Assembly (NCBI GenBank): GCA_050015275.1
Contig: JBEKBS010000001.1
Span: 218,176-282,175, forward strand
DNA length: 64,000 bases
Reading direction: 5' to 3'
Source: DATKJS01 sp050015275
GTDB lineage: Bacteria > Acidobacteriota > Aminicenantia > Aminicenantales > Saccharicenantaceae
Position numbers and translations under genes: made by a program. The notes beneath the pieces are model-generated. The model did not search any database. It worked only from the letters and a program-made list of their open reading frames with translations, and was not told the origin of the DNA. Shown here piece after piece: positions 27,608 to 34,927 of the stretch. Each line of letters opens with the position of its first letter. Positions within the stretch are counted from its first letter, which is position 1.

Positions 27608-27618
27608 CGCCGGTCTCC

Positions 27619-27822
27619 TCAAGCCCTGTCCTTGTACGTCTGGATGAACATCCGGAGGGAGCGGTCGTAGGTCTTCTCGACACCGTCCGGGAACAGGCAG
27701 GCCGGAAGCTCCTTGTGGCTCCAATGGTAGGCCAGGCACTCGCAGCAGACCCCCTTGCGGCTGCAGGGCTCCCAGCTGCAGTTGCAGTGGGCCAGGTTCT
27801 TCTTGCTGTTGCATTCTCTCAT
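27619..27822 (-). CDS. Cys-rich DUF6485 family protein
   Basis: A 67-aa protein with eight cysteines, including CNCSWEPCSRKGVCCEC near the N-terminus, then LPACLFP and EKTYDRSLRMF. This is a small probable metal-binding protein of unknown function that matches DUF6485 from memory. It is upstream of, and probably co-transcribed with, the radical SAM gene. Confidence 0.75.
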   Translation of the reverse strand: MRECNSKKNLAHCNCSWEPCSRKGVCCECLAYHWSHKELPACLFPDGVEKTYDRSLRMFIQTYKDRA

Positions 27823-28100
27823 GCGGCGGTCTCTCTATAAAGGATTCTTCCTTATTATAAGAGAGCCGGGCGGGAAACAGGAGCACTATTTTTGGCCGGC
27901 AGTTTCATGGATGGCTGAAGCGATAAAAGGAAGATGCGCGGGGGGTGTTCCCGGAGGAAGTCGAGAGATTCATGGCGTATGAAAAGGACTGCGGGGATTG
28001 ACCGAGATGTGCTGGAGCGGCTTAGTCCTCCAGAAGAAACGATTCGGGAACAGCGCGAATAACCCCGCCCTCGAGTGAAGGCCGTCCTTGAAGCCCGAAA
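27823..28100. other. Divergent intergenic region, contains an interspersed repeat copy
   Basis: Roughly 280 bp without coding capacity between the DUF6485 gene and the queF promoter. TCCTCCAGAAG..AACGATTCGGGA-like sequence at 28026-28049 matches 33824-33847 with one mismatch. Nothing else is recognisable. Confidence 0.45.
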
Positions 28101-28129
28101 TTGCGCTCCTGACGCGTTTCGTGTATCAT
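28101..28129 (+). promoter_or_regulatory. Candidate queF promoter
   Basis: TTGCGC at 28101-28106 and TATCAT at 28124-28129 with a 17-bp spacer, about 33 bp before the queF start codon. Confidence 0.5.
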
Positions 28130-28161
28130 ACGAGAATTCAACGGCTTAATGAGGAAAATTC

Positions 28162-28572
28162 ATGAGGAAAACCAAGCCGAGGTACACGGATAAAGAAGCG
28201 GAGGCCGGCCTCCGGGCCAAGCTCCCGGCGATCGAGACGTTCCGGAACCAGTTCCCGGATTATGAGATCACGATCGAGGTCCCGGAGTTCACATCGGTCT
28301 GCCCCAAGACGGGTCTCCCTGATTTCGGGACGATCGTCGTCCGCTATATCCCCGACCGCAGGGTCCTGGAGCTCCGATCGTTGAAGGAATACCTCCTGGC
28401 CTACAGGAACCTCGGCATCTTTTACGAAAACGTGGTCAACCGGGTCCTCGAGGACATCGTCCGGGCCTGCCGGCCGAAGAGCGCCTCTGTGACCGGCGAG
28501 TTCAACCCCAGGGGCGGGATCCAGTCGGCCGTCGAGGCCCGCTACCCCCGTCCCGGCTCCCGGAAGCGCTGA
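28162..28572 (+). CDS. queF: NADPH-dependent 7-cyano-7-deazaguanine reductase
   Basis: Reduces preQ0 to preQ1 in queuosine biosynthesis. The 136-aa unimodular form has the catalytic Cys47 and Asp54 in TSVCPKTGLPDFG and the QueF box ELRSLKEYLLAYRN, then FYENVVNRV with the active-site Glu. GAGGA precedes the ATG. It stands 3.5 kb from queE, queD and queC, which are on the opposite strand. Confidence 0.95.
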   Translation: MRKTKPRYTDKEAEAGLRAKLPAIETFRNQFPDYEITIEVPEFTSVCPKTGLPDFGTIVVRYIPDRRVLELRSLKEYLLAYRNLGIFYENVVNRVLEDIVRACRPKSASVTGEFNPRGGIQSAVEARYPRPGSRKR

Positions 28573-28627
28573 GGACCTCCGCCCTTTCCCCCAGGACCAG
28601 CAACATCGGCCCAAAGAGAACGCCCCT

Positions 28628-29554
28628 ATGATCGAACTGAGGAACGGCGCGAAGATCGGGAAGACAGACCTCCTGATGCTCATGACCGTCCTCTTCTGGG
28701 CGGTCAACCTGTCCGTGATCAAGATCGGACTGCGGGAGCTCACCCCTCACGCCTTCAACGCCATCCGGCTGACGATCGCCTCGCTCGTCTACCTCGGCCT
28801 TCTCGCCTTCGGCCGCGGCAAGCCCGCCCTGGCCAAGGGTGACGGCTGGAAGGCGGTCGGCCTGGGAATCCTGGGGATCACCGCCTACCAGCTCTTCTTC
28901 ATCCAGGCCATCAGCCGGACGAACGCCTCCACGGCCTCGGTGGTCATGGCCACAAGCCCCATTTTCATCGCCCTTCTCAGCACGGCCATGGGCCAGGAGC
29001 GGGTCCATTGGGCGGGCTGGATCGGGATCCTCATCTCTTTCGCCGGTTTCTTCCTGGTCATCGCCAGCGCGAACGGCGGGTCCGTCTTCAACGGGAACGG
29101 GATGCGCGGGGCGGTCCTCATCATCCTTGCCAACATCTGCTGGGCCGCGTACACGGTTTTTTCCAAGCCCGTCCTCGAGCGGAACTCTCCGGTCCGACTG
29201 GCGGCCGTGGGCACGGCGGCCGGCACCTTCCTTTATCTTCCGTTCACGGTGAAGGAGGTGGCCGCGGTCGAATGGCACAAGATCTCCTGGGCGGGCTGGG
29301 GGGCGGTCCTTTACTCGGGCCTCATCGCGATCGTCCTCTGCTTCATCATCTGGTACTATTCGCTCCGGGAGGTCGGGAGCTCCAAGACGGGGATCTACAG
29401 CAACCTGACCCCGATCTTCGCCGTGGCCTTCGCGGGCCTCTCCCTCGGAGAACATTTCTCGAGGAGCGAAGCCGTTGGCTCGGCCGTCGTTCTCGCCGGG
29501 GTCTACCTGACGCGTTCGGGATACCGGTTCTTCGAGCGCCGGGCCGCCCCCTAA
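28628..29554 (+). CDS. EamA/DMT-family transporter
   Basis: A 308-aa inner-membrane protein with ten predicted helices arranged as two EamA repeats (about 17-150 and 160-300). TNASTASVVMATSPIFIALL and GSSKTGIYSNLTPIFAVAFA are the paired signature regions. It exports or imports small metabolites such as amino acids; the substrate is unknown. It follows queF by 55 bp on the same strand. The ribosome site is weak. Confidence 0.87.
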   Translation: MIELRNGAKIGKTDLLMLMTVLFWAVNLSVIKIGLRELTPHAFNAIRLTIASLVYLGLLAFGRGKPALAKGDGWKAVGLGILGITAYQLFFIQAISRTNASTASVVMATSPIFIALLSTAMGQERVHWAGWIGILISFAGFFLVIASANGGSVFNGNGMRGAVLIILANICWAAYTVFSKPVLERNSPVRLAAVGTAAGTFLYLPFTVKEVAAVEWHKISWAGWGAVLYSGLIAIVLCFIIWYYSLREVGSSKTGIYSNLTPIFAVAFAGLSLGEHFSRSEAVGSAVVLAGVYLTRSGYRFFERRAAP

Positions 29555-29605
29555 ATTTTGTTTGATATTCCGGGCCCGAATTCTTAGAATGGAACGAGGC
29601 GGACG

Positions 29606-30478
29606 ATGCTCATCGAGATCTTCAAGTCCCTGCGCCCCCAGCAATGGATCAAGAACTTTTTCATCTTCGCCCCGCTCATTTTTTCCCAGAACATCTTCAA
29701 CCGTCCCCTCCTGCTCAAGACCATCGAGGCCTTCGCGGCGTTCTGCCTGGTCTCGAGCGCCCACTACATCTTCAACGACCTCCGCGACCTCGAGGAGGAC
29801 CGGTGCCACCCCGTCAAATCCAAGCGGCCCCTGGCCTCGGGCCGGCTCCGGAAGGGGACGGCGGTCGTCGCCCTCCTCGTCATCGGCGCCGCCGGGCTCG
29901 CCCTGGCCGCCGCGATCAACCTCCCGTTCCTGATCATCGCGGCTGGCTATCTCGTCCTCCAGACCGCGTATTCGATGTGGCTCAAGCACGTCGTCATCCT
30001 GGACGTCTTCGTCGTCGCAGCTGGCTTCCTCATCCGGGTGGTCGCCGGGGGGCTGGCCATCAAGGTCCAGATCTCGTCGTGGCTCCTCATCTGCACCATT
30101 CTCCTCGCGCTCTTCCTGGCCATGGGCAAGAGGAGGTACGAGCTCGTCCTCCTCGACAAGGACGCGGCCAGCCACCGGCCGATCCTCAAGGAATACAACA
30201 CCTATCTCCTGGACCAGATGATCTCCGTGGTCACGGCCTCGACGCTGCTGGCCTACTGCCTTTACACGATCTCCGCGGAGACGGTCGCCAAGTTCGGAAC
30301 ACGGAACCTCATCTTCACCGTCCCCTTCGTCCTTTACGGGATCTTCCGCTACCTCTACCTTATCCACCAGAAGGCGGAGGGCGGGACGCCCGAGGCCCTG
30401 ATCATCCACGACAGGCCGCTCCTCCTCGATATTTTCCTGTGGATCGTGGCCGCGGCCCTGATCCTTCACTTCAAATGA
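29606..30478 (+). CDS. UbiA-family prenyltransferase, decaprenyl-phosphate phosphoribosyltransferase-like
   Basis: A 290-aa membrane enzyme with eight or nine helices. The Mg/diphosphate motif is NDLRDLEEDRCHPVKSKRPL at about 64-83 and the second acidic motif is near the LDVFVVAAGFLIRVVAGG loop. LRPQQWIKNFFIFAPLIFS at the N-terminus is typical of the DPPR-synthase branch (Rv3806c-like), which transfers phosphoribose to polyprenyl phosphate, the first step to lipid-linked arabinose. The enzymes that would complete the pathway (DprE1/E2) are not in the window. The DUF362 gene follows after 7 bp. Confidence 0.8.
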   Translation: MLIEIFKSLRPQQWIKNFFIFAPLIFSQNIFNRPLLLKTIEAFAAFCLVSSAHYIFNDLRDLEEDRCHPVKSKRPLASGRLRKGTAVVALLVIGAAGLALAAAINLPFLIIAAGYLVLQTAYSMWLKHVVILDVFVVAAGFLIRVVAGGLAIKVQISSWLLICTILLALFLAMGKRRYELVLLDKDAASHRPILKEYNTYLLDQMISVVTASTLLAYCLYTISAETVAKFGTRNLIFTVPFVLYGIFRYLYLIHQKAEGGTPEALIIHDRPLLLDIFLWIVAAALILHFK

Positions 30479-30485
30479 GGCGAGA

Positions 30486-31562
30486 ATGACCCGGGCCAAA
30501 GTCGCCGTCCTCAAAACGAGCCCCGCGACCGTCCTCGACGATTACCGGAGGCTGATGGAGCTGGCCGATTACCGCCGGTTCCTGCCGAAGGACCGCGACA
30601 CCCTGATCAAGCTCAACCTTTCCTGGACGAAATATTTCCCGGCCTGCTCGAGCGAACCCTGGCAGGTCGAGGGCGTCGTCCGGACCCTCCTGGAAGACGG
30701 CTTTTCCAGGGATAGGCTATTCCCCATCGAGAACAAGACGGTCGTGACCAATCCGCGGAAAGGCGCCCGCAATAACAAGTGGCTGCCCGTCCTCGAAAGA
30801 TACGGCCTCACATTCACGCCGCTGCCCGACGTCGAATGGACGGTCCATGAATTCCGGGACCCCCTGCTCAAGCTGAGCGAGATCTTCCCGGAGGGGATCC
30901 AGATCCCGAAGATGTTCCTCGGCAAGAGCATCCTCCATCTCCCGACGGTCAAGACGCACGGCCACTCGACAACGACGGGCGCGGTCAAGAATGCCTTCGG
31001 AGGGCTCCTCAAGGAGGTCCGGCATTACGCCCACAAGTATATCCACGAGGTCCTGGTGGACCTCCTCATTATGCAGCGGGAGCTCCACCCCGGGCTTTTC
31101 TGCGTTATGGACGGGACGGTCTGCGGCGACGGCGCCGGCCCGCGGACCATGGTCCCCTGCGTCAAGAACCTGATCCTCGCCAGCGGTGACTCGCTGGCCG
31201 TCGACGCGGTCGCCGCCCGGATCATGGGCTTCGAGCCGATGAGCATCCCCTTCATCCGGATGGCCCACGAGCGCGGGCTCGGCGTCGGCGACCCGGCGGA
31301 GATCGAGATTGCCGGCGAGGATGTCACGGGGCTCGACTTCGGCTTCAAGACGCGGCGGAGCTTCGTCATCTGGGGCGATCAGATGATCCGCAAGGGGTTC
31401 CTGAGATCGCTGGAGAAGGTCCTTCTCCACTCCCCGCTCGTCTTCTGGGCCCCGCTCGCCAGCAACGTCTATCATGACCTTCTGTGGTACCCGACGATCG
31501 GCCGGCGCCGCATCCGGAAGTTCATGAAGACGGAGTGGGGCGCCCTCTGGAAGCGGTATTAG
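30486..31562 (+). CDS. DUF362 domain protein
   Basis: A 358-aa protein with the DUF362 pattern: KLNLSWTKYFPACSS early on, LHLPTVKTHGHSTTTGAVKNAFGG in the middle, VMDGTVCGDGAGP and SGDSLAVDAVAARIMG later. No 4Fe-4S ferredoxin motif is present, although many DUF362 proteins carry one. The function of the family is unknown. It is 7 bp downstream of the UbiA-like gene, so a role in the same lipid-linked pathway is a possibility only. Confidence 0.8.
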   Translation: MTRAKVAVLKTSPATVLDDYRRLMELADYRRFLPKDRDTLIKLNLSWTKYFPACSSEPWQVEGVVRTLLEDGFSRDRLFPIENKTVVTNPRKGARNNKWLPVLERYGLTFTPLPDVEWTVHEFRDPLLKLSEIFPEGIQIPKMFLGKSILHLPTVKTHGHSTTTGAVKNAFGGLLKEVRHYAHKYIHEVLVDLLIMQRELHPGLFCVMDGTVCGDGAGPRTMVPCVKNLILASGDSLAVDAVAARIMGFEPMSIPFIRMAHERGLGVGDPAEIEIAGEDVTGLDFGFKTRRSFVIWGDQMIRKGFLRSLEKVLLHSPLVFWAPLASNVYHDLLWYPTIGRRRIRKFMKTEWGALWKRY

Positions 31563-32078
31563 ACCTCCGGCCGTTCTTTTAAAGGTCGCGGACTCGAAGG
31601 GAGATTCTGTAAAAACAATAAGGTCGAAGGGTCCTGTCCCGGTGCGTCTGTTAGAGAGGCCTCGGGGATGACCTCCAATCCAGAGCGCGGTTTTTAACGC
31701 CGTTCCCTCAGTGCTCTTTCTCGGCGTCTGCGGAACTCGCTCAACGATCTCTTGATGGTCCTTTGCCGGTTCTTGCTCAGACATCCTCGCCGCCCTCAAA
31801 AGAGGGGACCCTCAAGAAAGAGTCCCCTCTTTTGAGGATTCCCTCGAAAAACGCTTCGAGAAGGCTAAACCGCGCATGACGTTCCGGCCATTCCCCTCAA
31901 CCCCTCTTGATGCACCGGGCCCCCCGTCCCTTCAACATTGCTGAGAGAGGCGTCCTCCCTGCGTCCGCTGATTTATTGAAAACAATTCCGGATGGAAAAC
32001 CGGTCTATCGGGCTTCTGCCGTCTCCCCGGAATCAACATGCCCGCCGAGAAGGAACACTGCCTGGGAAATCAGATGCT
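31563..32078. other. Intergenic region with a 16-bp perfect hairpin
   Basis: 516 bp between convergent genes with no coding-like ORF. It contains GGGTCCTGTCCCGG at 31629-31642 (inverse copy at 33906-33919) and the hairpin listed at 31794. Confidence 0.5.
31794..31837. terminator. Strong stem-loop, possible bidirectional terminator
   Basis: CCTCAAAAGAGGGGAC (31794-31809) pairs perfectly with GTCCCCTCTTTTGAGG (31822-31837) over a 12-nt loop that repeats CCTCAA. The stem begins and ends with A/T tracts, so in either direction the 3' arm contains TTTT before the final GAGG. It lies between the converging DUF362 and queE genes. Confidence 0.5.
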
Positions 32079-32708
32079 TTATTTCAGATCATAGATCTTG
32101 TGGAGCTGGACGGAGACGCGGATGTTTTCGAGGCCCTGGCGCGTCGTTTCTTCCAGGAGCTTCAGCGCTTTCCGCCTGCTCCAGAGTGTGTTGCTTTGGG
32201 GTTGGAGGATGATCGGAGTCGAAGGAGGGAAGGCCCGGCGAACGGAACGCACCCGATCGCCTGTCAGATCGCGGCTGACGACGAGTTTCACCTCCCTCGC
32301 CTTTTTCTTGAAGCCCGGGTGGAACGCATAAGCCGGGGGTTTCGGGGATAGCGTGTACCAATCAGCGGACGGGGCCGGCTCGAACGTGCCGTTCGTTTCG
32401 ACCTGGATGAAAAGTCCTTGCCGCCGCAGCTCCCGGACAAGGGGGCCGATGTCCTGAGCCAGCGGCTCGCCGCCCGTCAGGCAGACCCAGCGGGCCGGCC
32501 AGCCTCGCCAGAGCTTGCGGACCTCGCCCGCGATCTCGGCGACCGTTCTCTCGCGACCGCCCCCCCAGGCGCGTTTCGTATCGCAGAAAGCGCAGCTCAG
32601 GTTGCAGCCGGCGAGGCGGACGAAGAGAGTCGGCTCCCCCTGGCGGAGCCCCTCGCCCTGGACGGAGGCGAACGCCTCAATCGTCTTCAGCGTACGTGGC
32701 CGACGCAT
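32079..32708 (-). CDS. queE: 7-carboxy-7-deazaguanine synthase
   Basis: Radical SAM enzyme converting 6-carboxytetrahydropterin to CDG, third step to preQ0. 209 aa with FASVQGEGLRQGEPTLFVRLAGC and the cluster motif CNLSCAFC (Cys35, Cys39, Cys42), then CLTGGEPL. The start overlaps the queD stop by 32 nt; no later start codon preserves the N-terminal family motif. Last gene of the queC-queD-queE run. Confidence 0.95.
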   Translation of the reverse strand: MRRPRTLKTIEAFASVQGEGLRQGEPTLFVRLAGCNLSCAFCDTKRAWGGGRERTVAEIAGEVRKLWRGWPARWVCLTGGEPLAQDIGPLVRELRRQGLFIQVETNGTFEPAPSADWYTLSPKPPAYAFHPGFKKKAREVKLVVSRDLTGDRVRSVRRAFPPSTPIILQPQSNTLWSRRKALKLLEETTRQGLENIRVSVQLHKIYDLK

Positions 32709-33024
32709 CCTCGGATTCCCAGACCGTCACGGCCCGGACGGGATAAGATTTCTTGAGCTCGCCGTAGAGGTGGCGGGCCAGGTTCTCGGCGGAAGGATTG
32801 AAGGGATACGTATCGTTGAGGAGCGTGTGATCGGGGAGGACCGCGGCCAGCTTTTCCTTGACTTGGGTGAAGTCGATCCCGATCCCGGTTGCGTCGAGCT
32901 CGCCGGCCCTGATCTCGACCTCGACCTGGAACGTGTGGCCGTGGACCTTTTCGCACTTCCCCTTGTATCCTTCCAGATAGTGGGCGGCGGAGAACCTGTC
33001 CCTGACTTTGAGCGTCCAGCTCAT
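32677..33024 (-). CDS. queD: 6-carboxy-5,6,7,8-tetrahydropterin synthase
   Basis: Converts dihydroneopterin triphosphate to 6-carboxytetrahydropterin. 115 aa with zinc ligands His15 (FSAAHYL), His28 and His30 (KVHGHTF), the catalytic Cys24 and the late ESEDASATY. The start is ATG 33024 with GGAGG 6 nt upstream; its ATGA overlaps the queC stop, implying translational coupling. Confidence 0.95.
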   Translation of the reverse strand: MSWTLKVRDRFSAAHYLEGYKGKCEKVHGHTFQVEVEIRAGELDATGIGIDFTQVKEKLAAVLPDHTLLNDTYPFNPSAENLARHLYGELKKSYPVRAVTVWESEDASATYAEDD

Positions 33025-33716
33025 GGTCTTCCTCCCTTCCGGAGCCTGGCGATGAGCGGGTCGTCGCGGCCGACCTCTTTCCAGGCGGCGCGCCGCAGGA
33101 GGCAGGACGAACACGTCCGGCACGGCGCCTCGCGGCCCGCGTAGCAGGAGACCGAGGTCGAATAATCGGCTCCGAGCGCCAGCCCCCTCCGGATGATTTC
33201 GGCCTTGCTCAGGCCGAGGAAGGGCGCGAGGACGCGGGTCTTCGGGCCGCCGAAAGCGACCGCCGTCCCGAGGTTGATGGCCCGTTCCATGGCCCGGACG
33301 AACTCCCTCCGCGTGTCCGGGTAGTCGGGCGAATCGATGACATGAAACCCGCAGACCAGGTCCCGCACGCCCCGCGCCTCCGCCCAGGCCGCCGAGATGG
33401 CCAGGAATATGCCGTTGCGGAAGGGGACATAGGTCGCGGGGGGCCCGCTCGGCAGCCGCGTGGATCTCTTGAGGCGAGGGAGGCGGATGGAGGGATCGGT
33501 CAGGGCCGACCCGCCGATCTGGCTCAGGTCGACCTTAAGGACCGTCCAAGCCAGCCCGAGCTTCCGGACGAGCCGCCCGGCCAGCCGGACTTCCACCCGG
33601 TGCCGCTGGCCGTAATCGAAGGTCAGAGGAGAGACCTTGTCGTATCGCTCGAGCGCCCAGTAGAGGGCGGTCGTCGAATCGATCCCGCCCGAAAACAAGA
33701 CGGCACAGGATTTCAC
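33021..33716 (-). CDS. queC: 7-cyano-7-deazaguanine synthase
   Basis: ATP-dependent conversion of CDG to preQ0. 231 aa with the PP-loop FSGGIDSTT (8-16), PFRNGIFLAISAA and four C-terminal zinc cysteines in SCYAGREAPCRTCSSC. The start is GTG 33716: the promoter at 33736-33764 would start transcription only about 13 nt upstream, excluding the longer open frame. No preQ1 riboswitch is apparent in this very short leader. Confidence 0.93.
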   Translation of the reverse strand: MKSCAVLFSGGIDSTTALYWALERYDKVSPLTFDYGQRHRVEVRLAGRLVRKLGLAWTVLKVDLSQIGGSALTDPSIRLPRLKRSTRLPSGPPATYVPFRNGIFLAISAAWAEARGVRDLVCGFHVIDSPDYPDTRREFVRAMERAINLGTAVAFGGPKTRVLAPFLGLSKAEIIRRGLALGADYSTSVSCYAGREAPCRTCSSCLLRRAAWKEVGRDDPLIARLRKGGRP

Positions 33717-33735
33717 GTTGATCGGCTCCGCCCCG

Positions 33736-33764
33736 ATGATAGATGACAACCACGCCTTTTTCAA
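33736..33764 (-). promoter_or_regulatory. Promoter of queC-queD-queE
   Basis: Minus strand TTGAAA (33764-33759), 17-bp spacer, TATCAT (33741-33736). Predicted start near 33729. Confidence 0.6.
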
Positions 33765-33798
33765 GCGGCGGGGTTTGCCGGGCGATGGGCGCGTTTTT

Positions 33799-33847
33799 CG
33801 GAGGGACTCCCTCCGAGTCCGCTTCCTCCAGAAGGAACGATTCGGGA
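33799..33847. repeat. Interspersed palindromic repeat module
   Basis: The first 24 bp (33799-33822) are identical to 17983-18006 and can fold two mutually exclusive ways: GGAGGG/CCCTCC around ACT, or GGACTC/GAGTCC around CCTCC. The adjoining 33824-33847 matches 28026-28049 with one mismatch. At 33906-33919 CCGGGACAGGACCC is the exact inverse of 31629-31642. This looks like a REP-like intergenic family. Confidence 0.6.
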
Positions 33848-33929
33848 CCGGGGTGAAGAACCGTGAATGGGAGAGGATGCCCCAAGGCCATGATCTGGGA
33901 CACTGCCGGGACAGGACCCGTCTGACCAT

Positions 33930-33958
33930 TTGACACTCGGCGGGCCGGATGGTATATC
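33930..33958 (+). promoter_or_regulatory. Promoter immediately upstream of the repeat-protein gene
   Basis: TTGACA at 33930-33935 and TATATC at 33953-33958 with a 17-bp spacer. The predicted start near 33965 leaves about 8 nt before ATG 33973, too short for a normal ribosome site. Confidence 0.65.
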
Positions 33959-33972
33959 TTGAATTTCCAATC

Positions 33973-34809
33973 ATGGACAAGCACCCCATCGAACAAGGCA
34001 TCGAGGACGTCGTCAAGACATACGAGCTCCTCGATCGGGTCCGCCTCGGCCGCGACATCGTCATCCGCGATGACCAGCTCGGGCGCGAAGCCCTCCTCGA
34101 CACGGCCCGGGCCGCCCGGACGAAGGGGATCGGGGTGAGCCTGCTCGACACGGGACGGTTCGAGGCGAGCGACCTCGAATGGCTGATCCGGGAAAAGGTC
34201 CGCTGCTACACTTCCGACGAGGCCCGGCCGGGCGAGGCGGAACTCGCCAGGCTCCTGAAGGCCTGCCGGGATTCCGGATCGTTCCTCGCTTACCTCCACA
34301 ACGGCCCGATCGGGCCGGATGCCGGCGCGGAAAGGCTTTCCCAGTCCGCGCTCCGGAGCCTCGCCGCCTCCGGGATGGACGTCCATCTCTCGAACCGGGA
34401 TCATCCCCGGGACCTCAGTGCCCTGGCGGAGCTCGCGGAAAGCGCAGGCAACGGCCGCGGCTACTTCGTTTATTATCACCATGGCCCTTTGGCCCCCGGC
34501 CTGACGGAGCTCGCTTCGCACGGTGCCTGGGTCCATTTCTCGGACCGGAGCCTCGCCGCCGGCGCGCCGACCGAACTCGGCCTCGGCGTCATCCGGGCCG
34601 CTCGGGCGGCCGGCTCCCGGGCGGCCGTGTACGTGCGGGCGGGCCTGCCGCTTCCCGTCCTCGAAAGCCTGTTCGACGCCGGCGCCGTCCTCTCCTTCCA
34701 GACGCCGCCGAGCGACCGCCAATCGCTCCAGAAGCCCATCGAGCGGAGAGCGCTCAGAAGGAAGCTTCCCCTCCGGGCCTTCTATCTCTCCACGGTGTTC
34801 CTCCCTTAG
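33973..34809 (+). CDS. Unrecognised protein with four internal beta-alpha-beta repeats
   Basis: A 278-aa cytosolic protein (no signal or membrane segment) that I do not recognise. Four units share a hydrophobic strand, a helix and a second strand: GVSLLDTGR...LEWLIREKVRCYTSDE, FLAYLHNGPI...LRSLAASGMDVHLSNRD, YFVYYHHGPL...LTELASHGAWVHFSDRS and AAVYVRAGLP...LESLFDAGAVLSFQTPP. The layout suggests a barrel or solenoid of beta/alpha units, with conserved His/Ser/Asp at the ends of the second strands. The frame is open from 33949, but that ATG lies within the promoter, so ATG 33973 is chosen. The mRNA would be nearly leaderless. Confidence 0.65.
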   Translation: MDKHPIEQGIEDVVKTYELLDRVRLGRDIVIRDDQLGREALLDTARAARTKGIGVSLLDTGRFEASDLEWLIREKVRCYTSDEARPGEAELARLLKACRDSGSFLAYLHNGPIGPDAGAERLSQSALRSLAASGMDVHLSNRDHPRDLSALAELAESAGNGRGYFVYYHHGPLAPGLTELASHGAWVHFSDRSLAAGAPTELGLGVIRAARAAGSRAAVYVRAGLPLPVLESLFDAGAVLSFQTPPSDRQSLQKPIERRALRRKLPLRAFYLSTVFLP

Positions 34810-34889
34810 GGCAAGCCGGAAGAATGGGGAGCAGGCCCGCTCCCATCCGATCCATCGAGGAAAAAATGGATCTGAGCCTGACCCGGCCC

Positions 34890-34918
34890 TTCGCGAAACA
34901 GGCACGTTCCGTTACAAT
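34890..34918 (+). promoter_or_regulatory. Candidate promoter giving a leaderless antiporter mRNA
   Basis: TACAAT at 34913-34918 with a weak TTCGCG at 34890-34895, 17-bp spacing. The predicted start (about 34925) is within 3 nt of ATG 34928. Confidence 0.45.
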
Positions 34919-34927
34919 ATATAAACG

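Noticed and set aside
28502..30514. 670-codon open frame on the minus strand opposite EamA and UbiA genes
   Set aside because: Low-complexity Glu/Asp/Arg composition from antisense of GC-rich helices; no start context or family pattern.
31907..32351. Plus-strand frames before and within queE
   Set aside because: Antisense to queE or noncoding; no ribosome site.
33717..33735. preQ1 riboswitch upstream of queC
   Set aside because: The predicted leader is only about 13 nt and lacks any preQ1 motif.
33949..33972. Earlier ATG for the repeat protein
   Set aside because: It lies in the spacer of the promoter, upstream of the predicted transcription start.
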